Shown piece after piece: positions 15,848 through 24,510 of a DNA stretch of 34,715 bases. Source of the stretch: Martelella radicis (GTDB lineage: Bacteria > Pseudomonadota > Alphaproteobacteria > Rhizobiales > Rhizobiaceae); assembly GCF_014196625.1 (NCBI RefSeq), contig NZ_JACIDZ010000025.1:1-34715 (forward strand), written 5' to 3'. The stretch's first letter is position 1. Each line of letters begins with the position of its first letter. Both the position numbers and the translations under genes were made by a program. Under the pieces are notes generated by a model. It had not been told where the DNA came from, searched no databases, and saw only the letters and a program-made list of their open reading frames with translations.

Positions 15848-17124
15848 GCCTGCTTCTCCTTCACGGCGGCAATCGATGCCTCGAGAATGTCGATGCCTTC
15901 CGCCAGCACCTCGTCCTCGATCGTCAGCGGGGCGAGGAAGCGGATGACATTGCCGTAGACGCCGCAGGTCAGCAGGATGAGGCCGCGGCTCTGGGCTTCC
16001 AGCCGCACCGCATTGGTCATTTCCGGGTTCGGCGCGCCGTCTTCCGTCATGAACTCGGCAGCGACCATGAAGCCCGGTCCCCGGATCTCGGCGATCTCCG
16101 GCGTCGTCGCGCGGATCGCCTCAAGCCGCTGCTTGAGGTAGGAGCCGAGCCTGTTGGCGCGGTTCAGGAGGTCTTCTTCCGCGATCACATCGAGCACGGC
16201 GTTGGCGGCGGCAATCGACAGCGGGTTGCCGCCATAGGTACCGCCAAGCCCGCCGGGGCCGGCCGCATCCATCATCGTCGCCCGTCCCGTGACGGCGGCA
16301 AGCGGCAGGCCGCCGCCGATCCCCTTGGCGATCGTCGTCAGGTCGGCGGCGACATCATAGGCTTCCATGGCGAAGAGCTTGCCGGTGCGGCCGATGCCGG
16401 TCTGTACCTCATCGGCGATCATGACGATGCCGTGCGCGTCGCAGAGGGCGCGGATGGCGCGCATCAGTTCGGCGGGTGCCGGATAGAAGCCGCCTTCGCC
16501 CTGTACCGGCTCGATGATGATGGCGGCGACACGGGAGGGGTCGAGATCAGTCTTGAACAGGCTCTTCAGCGCCTTCTGACTGTCTTCGGCCGACGTCTCA
16601 TGCAGTTCGGCAGGATAGGGGATGTGGTAGACATCCGGCATCATCGGCCCGAAGCCGGTCTTGTAGGGCGCGACCTTGCCGGTCAGCGACAGGGTCATGA
16701 AGGTGCGGCCGTGAAAGCCGCCATTGAAAGCGATGACGGCGGAGCGGCCTGTGGCGGCACGCGCGACCTTGACCGCATTTTCAACCGCCTCGGCGCCGGT
16801 GGTGACGAACACGGTCTTCTTGTCGAAATCGCCCGGCACGGCGGCATTCAGCCGTTCGGCAAGACGGATATAGTGCTCGTAGGGGAGCACCTGATGGCAG
16901 GTATGGGTGAAGTGCTTCAACTGATCTTCCACCGCCGCCATGACCTTCGGGTGGCAATGGCCGGTATTGACCACGGCGATGCCGGCGGCAAAGTCGATAT
17001 AGCGCCGGCCCTCGACGTCGAAGACCTCCGCATTCTTTGCCCGGTCCACATAAATCTGCGTTTGCATGCCGACGCCGCGCGAGATTGCCTTGTCCCGCCG
17101 TGTGGCGATGTCCGAATTCAACAT
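15844..17124 (-). CDS. gabT: 4-aminobutyrate--2-oxoglutarate aminotransferase
   Basis: This is a 426-aa class-III PLP aminotransferase. Lys267 in TTIAKGIGGGLPLAAV is the Schiff-base lysine, Asp238 in MIADEVQTGIGRTGKLF pairs with the pyridine nitrogen, and TTGAEAVENAVKVAR is the phosphate-binding segment. Length and motifs match GabT/DavT, so GABA or 5-aminovalerate are the likely amino donors. The ATG at 17124 follows AGGAG; an upstream in-frame ATG at 17199 lies in the regulator gap and has no site. It is the first gene of gabTD, divergent from an XRE-cupin regulator and next to a cyclic-amide hydrolysis operon that might feed it. Confidence 0.92.
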   Translation of the reverse strand: MLNSDIATRRDKAISRGVGMQTQIYVDRAKNAEVFDVEGRRYIDFAAGIAVVNTGHCHPKVMAAVEDQLKHFTHTCHQVLPYEHYIRLAERLNAAVPGDFDKKTVFVTTGAEAVENAVKVARAATGRSAVIAFNGGFHGRTFMTLSLTGKVAPYKTGFGPMMPDVYHIPYPAELHETSAEDSQKALKSLFKTDLDPSRVAAIIIEPVQGEGGFYPAPAELMRAIRALCDAHGIVMIADEVQTGIGRTGKLFAMEAYDVAADLTTIAKGIGGGLPLAAVTGRATMMDAAGPGGLGGTYGGNPLSIAAANAVLDVIAEEDLLNRANRLGSYLKQRLEAIRATTPEIAEIRGPGFMVAAEFMTEDGAPNPEMTNAVRLEAQSRGLILLTCGVYGNVIRFLAPLTIEDEVLAEGIDILEASIAAVKEKQA

Positions 17125-17212
17125 AAGCTGCTCCTGTTCTTCCGGCGGTTCCTGCCGCCGTCCTTGTGGGAAGAAGCGTATGTGGCTTTCGATCGGCAAA
17201 AAAGTCTGTTTC

Positions 17213-17244
17213 TTGATAAGCAGAAGATATTGATTTAATTGATA
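17213..17244. promoter_or_regulatory. TTGAT repeat cluster between gabT and the XRE-cupin gene
   Basis: TTGATA (17213-17218), TTGATT (17230-17235) and TTGATA (17239-17244) lie in the 149-bp divergent gap, the last two within the exact direct repeat ATTGAT-N3-ATTGAT. The cluster is AT-rich against a GC-rich background and is the best candidate operator for the neighbouring XRE regulator. The spacing is irregular, so this is tentative. Confidence 0.35.
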
Positions 17245-17273
17245 CTGAGACGGAAATGATGAGGATTTGAAGC

Positions 17274-17837
17274 ATGCTCAGCGCATCGCATGACGATATC
17301 GAGCTTGGACGGACGTTAAGAGCCGTGCGCGAACGGGCCAAGCTTTCGCAGCGGGCGCTGGCGAAGAACGCGAATGTATCGAGCTCGACGATCTCGCTGA
17401 TCGAATCCGGCAGGCTCAACCCTTCTGTCGGTTCGCTGAAACGGATTCTCGAGGGCATTCCGATCGGACTTTCGGAGTTCTTCGCCTTCACGCCGGAAGC
17501 CGAGAAGCAGGTGTTCTATGCCGCCGAGGAACTGACGGAGATCGGCAAGGAGCGGCTGTCGCTGAAGCAGGTGGGCAATTCCATCGGCCGCGCCATGATG
17601 ATCCTGAAGGAGACCTACAGACCGGGCGCCGATACGGGCCGGGTGATGTATCGCCACGAAGGCGAAGAGGGCGGGATCGTGATTTCAGGACGGGTTGAGA
17701 TCACCGTTGGCGATCAGCGCAAGATCCTGGGCCCCGGCGACGCCTATTATTTCGATAGCCGCGAGCCGCATCGTTTTCGTCAGGTGGGGCCACAGGACTG
17801 CGTCATCGTCTCCGCCAGCACGCCGCCGACCTTTTGA
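17274..17837 (+). CDS. XRE-family regulator with C-terminal cupin sensor (PuuR-like)
   Basis: This 187-aa regulator has an N-terminal Cro/C1-type helix-turn-helix (about residues 10-64; LGRTLRAVRERAKLSQRALA, then SSSTISLIESGRLNPSVGSL). A cupin_2 domain (about 105-182; MYRHEGEEGGIVISGRVEIT, then GPGDAYYFDSREPHRF) presumably senses a small ligand. The architecture matches PuuR, which governs putrescine-to-GABA genes in E. coli, and this gene is divergent from gabT. It therefore probably regulates gabTD in response to a polyamine, GABA or a precursor. It ends nine bases from the convergent LysR gene. Confidence 0.92.
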   Translation: MLSASHDDIELGRTLRAVRERAKLSQRALAKNANVSSSTISLIESGRLNPSVGSLKRILEGIPIGLSEFFAFTPEAEKQVFYAAEELTEIGKERLSLKQVGNSIGRAMMILKETYRPGADTGRVMYRHEGEEGGIVISGRVEITVGDQRKILGPGDAYYFDSREPHRFRQVGPQDCVIVSASTPPTF

Positions 17838-17846
17838 GCGTGGTTG

Positions 17847-18746
17847 TTAATTCGGAATATGGAAGGCCTGCCGGAAATAGGAGCGAAAGGCGGCCATGGC
17901 CGGCGTGAACTCGGCATTCCTGCGCCAGGCAAGGCCGACATCCATGGAGGGGATCGGATCGCGCAGATTGATCGTCTCGATGCGCCGGCCCTCAAGCGAC
18001 CAGGGGCGATGCACCATGTCGGAGAGGATCGCCACGCCCTGGCCATTGGCCACCAGCGAGCGCACGGCCTCGATGGACGAGGTGCGCAGCGTGATCTTCG
18101 GCTGAAACGCCGTCCTGCTCCAGTATTTCAGCGAACTGTGCGAGGCCTCGTCGACCGTCAGCATGATGTAGCTTTCTTCAGACGTTTCCATCAGCCCGAC
18201 CGATTCCGCACTCAAAAGCGGATGGCGCGCAGGAACCCAAAGACGCCGTTCGGAGCTCAGGAGTTTTTCCGTGGTCAGTTCGGTGTTGAGAATATTCGAC
18301 GTCAGAAGAACCGCGATATCATAGCGGTTGGTGAGCAGGCCTTCCTCGATCGACTCGCGGTTCAACTCGAACAGCTTGATATCGAGGCCCGGAAAGCGTC
18401 GCCGCAGCCTTTCGATATGCAGCGGCAGGAAATAGCCGATGACGGTATAGCTGGTGGCAACCGTCAGCATGCCGGACAGGGCGTCGGTATAGCTGGTAAG
18501 CTGCGTCGCTTCCTCGACCTTCTGCAGGATTTCGTAGGCGTGGGAAAGGAACTGCCGTCCCGCGTCGGTCAGGCTCATGCCATGGGCGGTACGATCGAAG
18601 AGTGTGGCGCCGACGGTCTGTTCAAGCTCCTTGATCGCCGTGGTGATCGCCGATTGCGATATCGAAAGATGCACGGCGGATTGCGAGACCTGACCCAGTT
18701 CCGCCGTGGCCACGAAATAGCGGAGCTGTCTGAGATTGAGTGCCAT
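17847..18746 (-). CDS. LysR-family transcriptional regulator
   Basis: This 299-aa LTTR has an N-terminal winged helix (residues 3-62; LRQLRYFVATAELGQVSQSA, then SISQSAITTAIKELEQTVGA). The effector-binding domain spans about 92-295 (LTVATSYTVIGYFLPLHIER). It faces away from the pxpA operon across about 300 bp and is the obvious candidate activator of that operon. Co-inducers of such regulators are usually the substrate or an intermediate, here perhaps a cyclic amide. A 15-bp palindrome sits just before its start codon. Confidence 0.93.
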   Translation of the reverse strand: MALNLRQLRYFVATAELGQVSQSAVHLSISQSAITTAIKELEQTVGATLFDRTAHGMSLTDAGRQFLSHAYEILQKVEEATQLTSYTDALSGMLTVATSYTVIGYFLPLHIERLRRRFPGLDIKLFELNRESIEEGLLTNRYDIAVLLTSNILNTELTTEKLLSSERRLWVPARHPLLSAESVGLMETSEESYIMLTVDEASHSSLKYWSRTAFQPKITLRTSSIEAVRSLVANGQGVAILSDMVHRPWSLEGRRIETINLRDPIPSMDVGLAWRRNAEFTPAMAAFRSYFRQAFHIPN

Positions 18747-18758
18747 TGCGCTGTTCCC

Positions 18759-18773
18759 TTCTGATTTTCAGAA
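18759..18773. promoter_or_regulatory. palindrome TTCTGA-N3-TCAGAA upstream of the LysR gene
   Basis: This perfect inverted repeat of T-N11-A type is the usual LTTR box form. It lies 13 bases before the LysR start and overlaps its ribosome-binding region, so it may serve autoregulation. The rest of the gap to pxpA (to 19060) is AT-rich, with several TTTTTCA-like stretches (18903, 18936) but no clear gene. I could not fix a promoter there. Confidence 0.4.
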
Positions 18774-19060
18774 TATGTTTCTTCAGTTTTTTGGATAGCC
18801 AAGCCCGGCTTTCACGAATTGTCTTCTCGTTCCGCTCAAAATTCCGAATTTTATCGGTTTAGCAGGCGAAGCGACGATCATGATCAGGGTAAAGTCATTC
18901 GTTTTTTCAGATAATACAAAACAAGAAATAGAATTTTTCAAAGACATTTTTCCGTTCTAGCTTGTTTTTGACGAATTGATAGGCATTTGAGGACGGCGCA
19001 CAAAATCAGGGCATGATCGCCCACGGGAAGCCGGCCTCTGGAAAATCAGGGAGTGCGATT

Positions 19061-19858
19061 TTGCAGCGCGAGGTTGTCGACATCAATTGCGATATGGGCG
19101 AGTCCTACGGTCGCTGGCAGATCGGGGATACCGATGACGCGAAGCTGATGGAGTTCATCACCTCCGCCAATATCGCCACTGGCTTTCACGCCAGTGATCC
19201 GAACCTGATGGATCAGACGGTGCGCATGGCCGTCGAACACGGCATCGGTGTCGGCGCGCATCCCGGCTATAACGACCTGCAGGGCTTTGGCCGCCGCAAG
19301 ATCGACGGCACGGCGAAGGAACTGGTCAACGACATCATCTATCAGGTCGGTGCGCTACGCGAATTCACCCGCCGTCATGGCGGCATTCTCCAGCATGTGA
19401 AACCGCATGGCGCGCTCTACATGGAAATGGCGGTCAATGCCGAGCTTTCGCATCTGTTCGTCGACTACATGCGTACCGCCGCCCCCAATGTCAGCATTTT
19501 CTGCATGAGTGGATCGGTGACCGAGGAGATCGCCGTCGAGGCGGGCCTGCCGGTGATCCGCGAATTCTTCGCCGATCGCGAATACGGCGAGGACGGGCAG
19601 ATCGTCTTCACCCGTTCCGTCGGTCATCTCGATCCCGAGACGCTTGCAGCCCGTGCGGTGCGCGCCTGCAAGCAGGGCAAGGTGACGGCGGTGACGGGCC
19701 GCGATGTCGACATTCCCTTTGAATCGATCTGTTTTCATTCCGATACGCCCGGCGCGCTTGCCATCGCTAAGGCGCTGCGCGAGGCGCTGATCGCCGCCGG
19801 CATCCGCATTTCCCCCGTCTCAGAAATCATAAATGAAAAAATCCGGAGAACAGCATGA
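19061..19858 (+). CDS. pxpA: LamB/YcsF-family 5-oxoprolinase subunit A
   Basis: This protein has about 265 aa from the chosen TTG. It is the hydrolase-like subunit that, with PxpB and PxpC, opens 5-oxoproline to glutamate using ATP in E. coli and Bacillus. Diagnostic motifs appear in order: VDINCDMGESYGRW, SANIATGFHASDP, GVGAHPGYNDLQGFGRR, ILQHVKPHGALYMEM, EFFADREYGEDG and CFHSDTPGALAIAKALR. I prefer TTG at 19061 because AGGGAG precedes it and family members begin a few residues before the VDIN motif. An in-frame ATG at 19013 would add 16 unlike residues and is the alternative. It heads the operon and overlaps the next gene by ATGA. The actual cyclic amide substrate is unproven. Confidence 0.9.
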   Translation: MQREVVDINCDMGESYGRWQIGDTDDAKLMEFITSANIATGFHASDPNLMDQTVRMAVEHGIGVGAHPGYNDLQGFGRRKIDGTAKELVNDIIYQVGALREFTRRHGGILQHVKPHGALYMEMAVNAELSHLFVDYMRTAAPNVSIFCMSGSVTEEIAVEAGLPVIREFFADREYGEDGQIVFTRSVGHLDPETLAARAVRACKQGKVTAVTGRDVDIPFESICFHSDTPGALAIAKALREALIAAGIRISPVSEIINEKIRRTA

Positions 19859-20097
19859 GCAAGCTCGAAATCAAGTCGCCTCTGCCGGGCACTTTCTACC
19901 GCAAGCCCTCTCCCGACGCGGCTCCCTTCAAGGAAGACGGCGCCAGCGTCACCGAGAAGGAGACGATCGGGCTGATCGAGGTGATGAAGACGTTTCACGA
20001 GATCCCGGCCGGCGTTTCCGGCTCCAGCATCACCTTCCTCGTCGATGACGCCGAACCCGTCATGGCCGGTCAGGTGCTGGCAGAGGTCGAGGCATGA
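19855..20097 (+). CDS. biotin carboxyl carrier protein (stand-alone biotinyl domain)
   Basis: This 80-aa protein is a bare biotinyl/lipoyl-fold domain. The biotin-accepting residue is Lys45 in IGLIEVMKTFHEIPAG; the EVMKT sequence replaces the more common EAMKM. It begins with the usual strand IKSPLPGTFYRKPSP and ends with VMAGQVLAEVEA, without the flexible Ala/Pro-rich linker of AccB. It would shuttle carboxybiotin from the biotin carboxylase encoded next to the carboxyltransferase formed by the pxpB- and pxpC-like proteins. Its start and stop both overlap neighbours by ATGA, so it is co-made with them. Confidence 0.9.
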   Translation: MSKLEIKSPLPGTFYRKPSPDAAPFKEDGASVTEKETIGLIEVMKTFHEIPAGVSGSSITFLVDDAEPVMAGQVLAEVEA

Positions 20098-21488
20098 CCA
20101 TTCGCTCGATCCTCATCGCCAATCGCGGGGAAATTGCCGTGCGCATCATTCGCGCGGCAAAGGCCCTCGGCATCAGGACGGTGCAGGTTCATTCCGCCGC
20201 CGATGCCGACATGCTGGCCGTGAAGCTCGCCGATGAAGCCGTGAATATCGGTCCGCCATCTGCCGCCAAATCCTATCTGAATATTGAGAGGATCATCGAG
20301 GCGGCGAAGAGCGCCGGTGTGGATGCCGTCCATCCGGGCTATGGCTTTCTCTCCGAAAATGCCGGATTTGCCCGCGCCGTCACCGACGCCGGGATGATCT
20401 TCATCGGCCCGTCTGCCGATGCGATCAGCCTCTTGGGCGACAAGGTTGCAGCCCGCAGCGTTGCCGCAAAGGCCGGTGTTCCAACCGTGCCGGGCTCCGA
20501 CGGCCGCATCGAGGACATGGCCGTGGCCCGCGACATCATCGCTGAAACGGGATTTCCGGCCATGATCAAGGCCGCCGCCGGCGGCGGCGGGCGCGGCATC
20601 CGTATCGTCGACACGATGGAGGATTTCGAGCGCCAGTTCCCGCTGGCCGCGGCGGAAGCCAAGGCGGCCTTCGGCGATGGCGGTCTCTATATCGAAAAGG
20701 TCATCACCAAGGCGCGCCATGTCGAGGTGCAGATCCTCGGCGATGGCGAAAACGCCGTCCATTGCTATGAGCGCGAATGCTCGCTGCAGCGCCGCCGCCA
20801 GAAGGTCTGGGAGGAAGCGCCCTCCTGCCGCCTGCCGGCAGATGTGCGCACGGCGCTGTGTGAAAGCGCTGTCGCGCTTGCGAAATCGGTCGGCTACAAG
20901 GGCGCCGGCACGGTGGAATACCTCTACGACGAGGACGCCGGTGAATTCTACTTCATCGAGGTCAACACCCGCATCCAGGTCGAACATCCGGTCACGGAAA
21001 TGGTCACCGGCATCGATCTCGTGCAGGAGATGATCCGCGTTGCCGGCGGCGAAAAGCTCTCGGTCACGCAGGATGATATCGCCCTTTCCGGCCACGCCAT
21101 CGAGTGCCGCATCAATGCCGAAGACCCGGCAAAGGGGTTCATGCCCGGACCCGGCACGGTGGCGAAGCTCGTCGTGCCGGAGGGCGAGGGCATCCGCTTC
21201 GATACCTTCCTCTACGAAGGCTACACGGTGCCGCCCTTCTACGATTCGCTGCTCGGCAAGCTGATCGTGCATGCCGAAAGCCGCGCGGCCTGCCTCAAAA
21301 AGCTGGAGGCGGCGCTGTCCGGACTTCACATCGAAGGGCTTGCGACCACCATTCCGCTTCACCTTGCCCTTTGCCGCGATGAAGCCGTTGCCGAGGGCGC
21401 TTTCCACACCCGCTTTCTCGAGCCTTGGCTCGAAACGCACTTCAACCCTCAAACCCCGGCCAAAGTCCATGAGGAGGCCTCGTCATGA
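20094..21488 (+). CDS. biotin carboxylase subunit (AccC/urea-carboxylase type)
   Basis: This 464-aa ATP-grasp enzyme carboxylates biotin with bicarbonate and ATP. The N-terminal pre-ATP fold begins ILIANRGEIAVRIIRAAKAL. The glycine-rich ATP loop is KAAAGGGGRGIRIV (about 160-173). HVEVQILGDG, ECSLQRRRQKVWEEAPSC and EVNTRIQVEHPVTEM supply the ATP, metal and bicarbonate residues, including the catalytic Arg of NTRIQ. The C-terminal domain is present (CRINAEDPAKGFMPGPGTV). It is full length for the subunit. Its place between a dedicated carrier protein and pxpBC-like genes points to a dedicated amide carboxylase, not fatty-acid synthesis. Confidence 0.92.
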   Translation: MTIRSILIANRGEIAVRIIRAAKALGIRTVQVHSAADADMLAVKLADEAVNIGPPSAAKSYLNIERIIEAAKSAGVDAVHPGYGFLSENAGFARAVTDAGMIFIGPSADAISLLGDKVAARSVAAKAGVPTVPGSDGRIEDMAVARDIIAETGFPAMIKAAAGGGGRGIRIVDTMEDFERQFPLAAAEAKAAFGDGGLYIEKVITKARHVEVQILGDGENAVHCYERECSLQRRRQKVWEEAPSCRLPADVRTALCESAVALAKSVGYKGAGTVEYLYDEDAGEFYFIEVNTRIQVEHPVTEMVTGIDLVQEMIRVAGGEKLSVTQDDIALSGHAIECRINAEDPAKGFMPGPGTVAKLVVPEGEGIRFDTFLYEGYTVPPFYDSLLGKLIVHAESRAACLKKLEAALSGLHIEGLATTIPLHLALCRDEAVAEGAFHTRFLEPWLETHFNPQTPAKVHEEASS

Positions 21489-22360
21489 AGCTGCGCTATT
21501 CCTTCGGAGGTGACGAACACCTCTTTGTCGAATGCAGCGAGGAAATGTCGCTGGAGGCGTTTTTCCATACGCTGTCAATCACCAACAGGGTCCGCGACGC
21601 GAAGATCAGGGGCGTCACAGAGATCTGCCCGGCCAATGCGTCCTTCCAGATCAAGTTCGACCCGGACATCATCCATCCGGATGACATGCTGAAGGAAGTC
21701 CAGGCGATCGAGCTTGCCGACCAGAAGTCGGAGCCGGTGATCAAGACACGGATCATCGAAATTCCGGTCTATTACAACGACCCGTGGACGCATGAAACGC
21801 TGATGCGTTTCCGTGAGCGCCATCAGGATCCGGAAAGCACCGATCTCGAATATGCCGCACGGATCAACGACTACAAATCCGTCGCCGATTTCATCGACGC
21901 CCATTCCGGCGCGCCGTGGATCGTCACCATGGTCGGCTTCGTTTCGGGCCTGCCGTTCATGTACCAGATGGTCGAGCGCCAGCGTCAGATCGAGGTGCCG
22001 AAATATCTGCGCCCCCGTACCGACACGCCGAAGCTGACTGTCGGCTATGGCGGCTGCTTCTCCTGCATCTATTCCGTGCGCGGGGCTGGCGGCTACCAGA
22101 TGTTCGGCATCACGCCGATGCCGATCTACGACCCGACCCAGACGACCAGCTATTTGAAGGACTTCATGGTGTTCTTCAAGCCGGGCGACATCGTCAAGTT
22201 CAAGCCGATCGACCGCGAGACCTATGACGCCGAGGTGAAGGCGGTGGAAGAGGGCACCTTCGCCCCGCCGATCCGAGAGGTCTCCTTCGACCTCAACGAA
22301 TTCAACAAGGACATTGACGGCTACAATGCCAAGCTGGAGGGCATTCTCAATGACCATTAA
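21485..22360 (+). CDS. pxpB: PxpB/KipI-family carboxyltransferase-like subunit (urea-carboxylase CT-A domain type)
   Basis: This protein has 291 aa, against about 220 for E. coli PxpB. The first 90 residues (GDEHLFVECSEEMSLEAFFH) form the KipI N-terminal domain. The rest carries the longer layout of the urea carboxylase carboxyltransferase A half: EIPVYYNDPW, DLEYAARINDYKSVADFIDA, MVGFVSGLPFMYQM, a GYGGCFSCIYSVRGAGGYQM segment and FFKPGDIVKFKPID. It would pair with the next gene product to form the site where carboxyl is moved from biotin to the amide. It overlaps the carboxylase gene by ATGA and the next gene by 11 bp. The symbol marks family membership, not a proven 5-oxoprolinase role. Confidence 0.87.
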   Translation: MKLRYSFGGDEHLFVECSEEMSLEAFFHTLSITNRVRDAKIRGVTEICPANASFQIKFDPDIIHPDDMLKEVQAIELADQKSEPVIKTRIIEIPVYYNDPWTHETLMRFRERHQDPESTDLEYAARINDYKSVADFIDAHSGAPWIVTMVGFVSGLPFMYQMVERQRQIEVPKYLRPRTDTPKLTVGYGGCFSCIYSVRGAGGYQMFGITPMPIYDPTQTTSYLKDFMVFFKPGDIVKFKPIDRETYDAEVKAVEEGTFAPPIREVSFDLNEFNKDIDGYNAKLEGILNDH

Positions 22361-23321
22361 GGTTCTCCATCCCGGTCTTGCCACCACCGTTCAGGATCTC
22401 GGCCGTCCCGGCTACTATCACCTCGGCATTCCCGAAGGCGGCGCCATGGATCGCCTGGCGCTGATCGCCGGCAATCATCTCGTCGGCAATGACGAGGGGG
22501 CGGCGGGTCTGGAAGCCGTGTTCATGGGCCCGGCGCTTGAATTTACCGAGGATGCCGTGATCGCGGTCACCGGCGCCGAAATGCCGGTGCTGATCGATGA
22601 GGAAGAAATGCCGGGCTGGACCGCGCTTTCGATCAAGGCCGGGCAGAAGCTCTCCTTCGGCTTCCTCAAGACCGGCGCGCGCATCTACATCACTGTCGCC
22701 GGCGGCATCGATGTGCCGATGGCGCTCGGCAGCCGCTCGACCTATCCGATCGGCGCGCTCGGCGGCGTCGAGGGCAGGGCGATTACAGCGGGTGACGAGC
22801 TTCCCGTCGGCACGCCTGCCAAAAAGGCGGAGATCGGCAAGGAGATCCCCGAGGCGCTGCGCCGCAAGCCCGGAACGCCCGCCGAACTCAGGGTTCTTCC
22901 CGGTCTCTACGATCACCGCATGACGGACGCATCGCTGGAGCACTTCTTCTCCGACGAATGGAAGGTGGCGCCGGAGGCAGACCGCATGGGCTACCGCTTC
23001 CGCGGCGGCCATCCGATCGAATTCGTGCCGCGTGAACAGCCATTCGGCGCTGGATCCGATCCGTCAAATATCGTCGATGCCTGCTACCCCTATGGCTCGG
23101 TGCAGGTGCCGGGCGGCTCGGAGCCGATCGTGCTTCATCGCGATGCCGTCTCCGGCGGCGGCTATTTCATGGTCGGTACGGTGATTTCGGCCGACATGGA
23201 CCTGATCGGTCAGCTTCAGCCCCACACGCCAACCCGTTTCGTCAAGGTGGACATGGACGCCGCCTTGGCCGCCCGGAAGGACCGGGCCGCCCTTATCGAA
23301 AAAATCCGGGCGCTTTTTTGA
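22350..23321 (+). CDS. pxpC: PxpC/KipA-family biotin-dependent carboxyltransferase-like subunit
   Basis: This 323-aa partner of the PxpB-like protein corresponds to the urea carboxylase CT-B half/allophanate hydrolase subunit 2 family. The N-terminal signature is TTVQDLGRPGYYHLGIPEGG then AMDRLALIAGNHLVGN (residues 12-46). Further motifs are YITVAGGIDVPMALGSRSTY near 115-135, GYRFRGGHPIEF and SGGGYFMVGTVISADMDLIG near the end. The ATG at 22350 lies inside the end of pxpB; there is no other well-placed start. It is the last enzyme gene before the transporter genes, 47 bp upstream of the binding protein. With pxpA, the carrier and the carboxylase it completes a five-protein set. Confidence 0.9.
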   Translation: MTIKVLHPGLATTVQDLGRPGYYHLGIPEGGAMDRLALIAGNHLVGNDEGAAGLEAVFMGPALEFTEDAVIAVTGAEMPVLIDEEEMPGWTALSIKAGQKLSFGFLKTGARIYITVAGGIDVPMALGSRSTYPIGALGGVEGRAITAGDELPVGTPAKKAEIGKEIPEALRRKPGTPAELRVLPGLYDHRMTDASLEHFFSDEWKVAPEADRMGYRFRGGHPIEFVPREQPFGAGSDPSNIVDACYPYGSVQVPGGSEPIVLHRDAVSGGGYFMVGTVISADMDLIGQLQPHTPTRFVKVDMDAALAARKDRAALIEKIRALF

Positions 23322-23368
23322 GAAGACAAAACGAACGCTGCTTTTGACAACCACGAAGGGGAACTTCA

Positions 23369-24442
23369 ATGAAAGCACATTCAATTCTGAAAATCGCCAT
23401 TTCGGCACTGGCCGTCTCCGCTGCATCGCCGGTGCTGGCCGATACCTGGTACCCCTATGAGGCCGTGGAAATCACGCCGGCCTTTTCCGCCGACGGCACG
23501 GCCTCCGATATCAGCTACACACCGCTGGAAAAGGCCGATGAGGCCTACAATATCTGCGTTTCCTTTCCGCATATGAAGGATGCCTACTGGCTTGGCGTGG
23601 ATTATGGCGTGGTCGAACAGGCCAAGGACCTCGGCGTCAAGCTGAACGTGGTTGAAGCCGGCGGCTATACCGAGCTTGCCAAGCAGATCTCGCAGATCGA
23701 AGACTGCGTTGCCGGCGGCGCGGATGCCGTCGTCATCGGCGCGATTTCCTATGACGGGCTGAACAGCCTGGTCTCGGAAGTGGCTTCCAAGGGCGTGCCA
23801 GTCATCGATCTGGTCAACGGCATGTCGTCTTCCGACATTACCGCCAAGTCGCTCGTTTCCTTCTACACGATGGGTTTCGAGACCGGAAAATACCTCGCCG
23901 AGAAGCATCCCGCAGGCGGCGAACCGGCCATTGTCGGCTGGTTCCCGGGCCCGGCAGGTGCCGGCTGGGTGGAAGCGGCCAATGACGGCTTCATGAAGGC
24001 GGTCGAAGGCTCGGCGCTCACCGTACTGGAACCGAAATATGGCGACACCGGCAAGGAAGCGCAGCTGAAGCTGGTGGAAGACGTGCTGCAGGCCGAGCCT
24101 GACGTCGCTTATATCGCCGGCACGGCCGTGACCGCCGAAGCCGCCCAGGGCCTGATCCGTGAGCGTGGCCTGAAGGACAAGGTCGGTCTTCTCGCCTTCT
24201 ACATGACGCCCGGCGTCTATGAGGGCATCAAGCGCGGCTTCATCGAGGCTGCTCCTGCGGATTCCATGGTGATCCAGGGCCGTATCGCCGTCGATCAGGC
24301 GGTTCGCGCGCTCGAAGGCAAGGAACTCGTGAAGCATGTCGGCCCGAAGATCTTTGTCGTCGACGGCGACAATATCGACAGCGTGCCGCAGACCGACATT
24401 CTGCCGCCGAACGGTTTCCGTCCGGTCTTCTCGGTCGATTGA
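23369..24442 (+). CDS. TorT-like periplasmic binding protein of a CUT2-type ABC transporter
   Basis: This 357-aa protein has a signal peptide (residues 1-24, ending VLA) and a mature start DTWYPYEAVEI, which recalls TorT, the periplasmic TMAO sensor. The rest is a type-I sugar/LacI-like binding fold: CVSFPHMKDAYWLGVDYGVV, EDCVAGGADAVVIGAISYDG, PVIDLVNGMSS and DVAYIAGTAVTAEAAQGLI. A ribosome site GAAGGGG precedes the ATG. It is followed by RbsA- and RbsC-like genes, so it works as an uptake receptor, not a sensor. It sits directly behind pxpC, which suggests that its ligand is the cyclic amide or related nitrogen compound handled by that complex. Confidence 0.88.
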   Translation: MKAHSILKIAISALAVSAASPVLADTWYPYEAVEITPAFSADGTASDISYTPLEKADEAYNICVSFPHMKDAYWLGVDYGVVEQAKDLGVKLNVVEAGGYTELAKQISQIEDCVAGGADAVVIGAISYDGLNSLVSEVASKGVPVIDLVNGMSSSDITAKSLVSFYTMGFETGKYLAEKHPAGGEPAIVGWFPGPAGAGWVEAANDGFMKAVEGSALTVLEPKYGDTGKEAQLKLVEDVLQAEPDVAYIAGTAVTAEAAQGLIRERGLKDKVGLLAFYMTPGVYEGIKRGFIEAAPADSMVIQGRIAVDQAVRALEGKELVKHVGPKIFVVDGDNIDSVPQTDILPPNGFRPVFSVD

Positions 24443-24510
24443 TATCCGCAACAGATGAAGCAATCCGCATCGCCAGACCGGCGGTGCGGACGCTCTGGAA
24501 GGGGCCGGCC

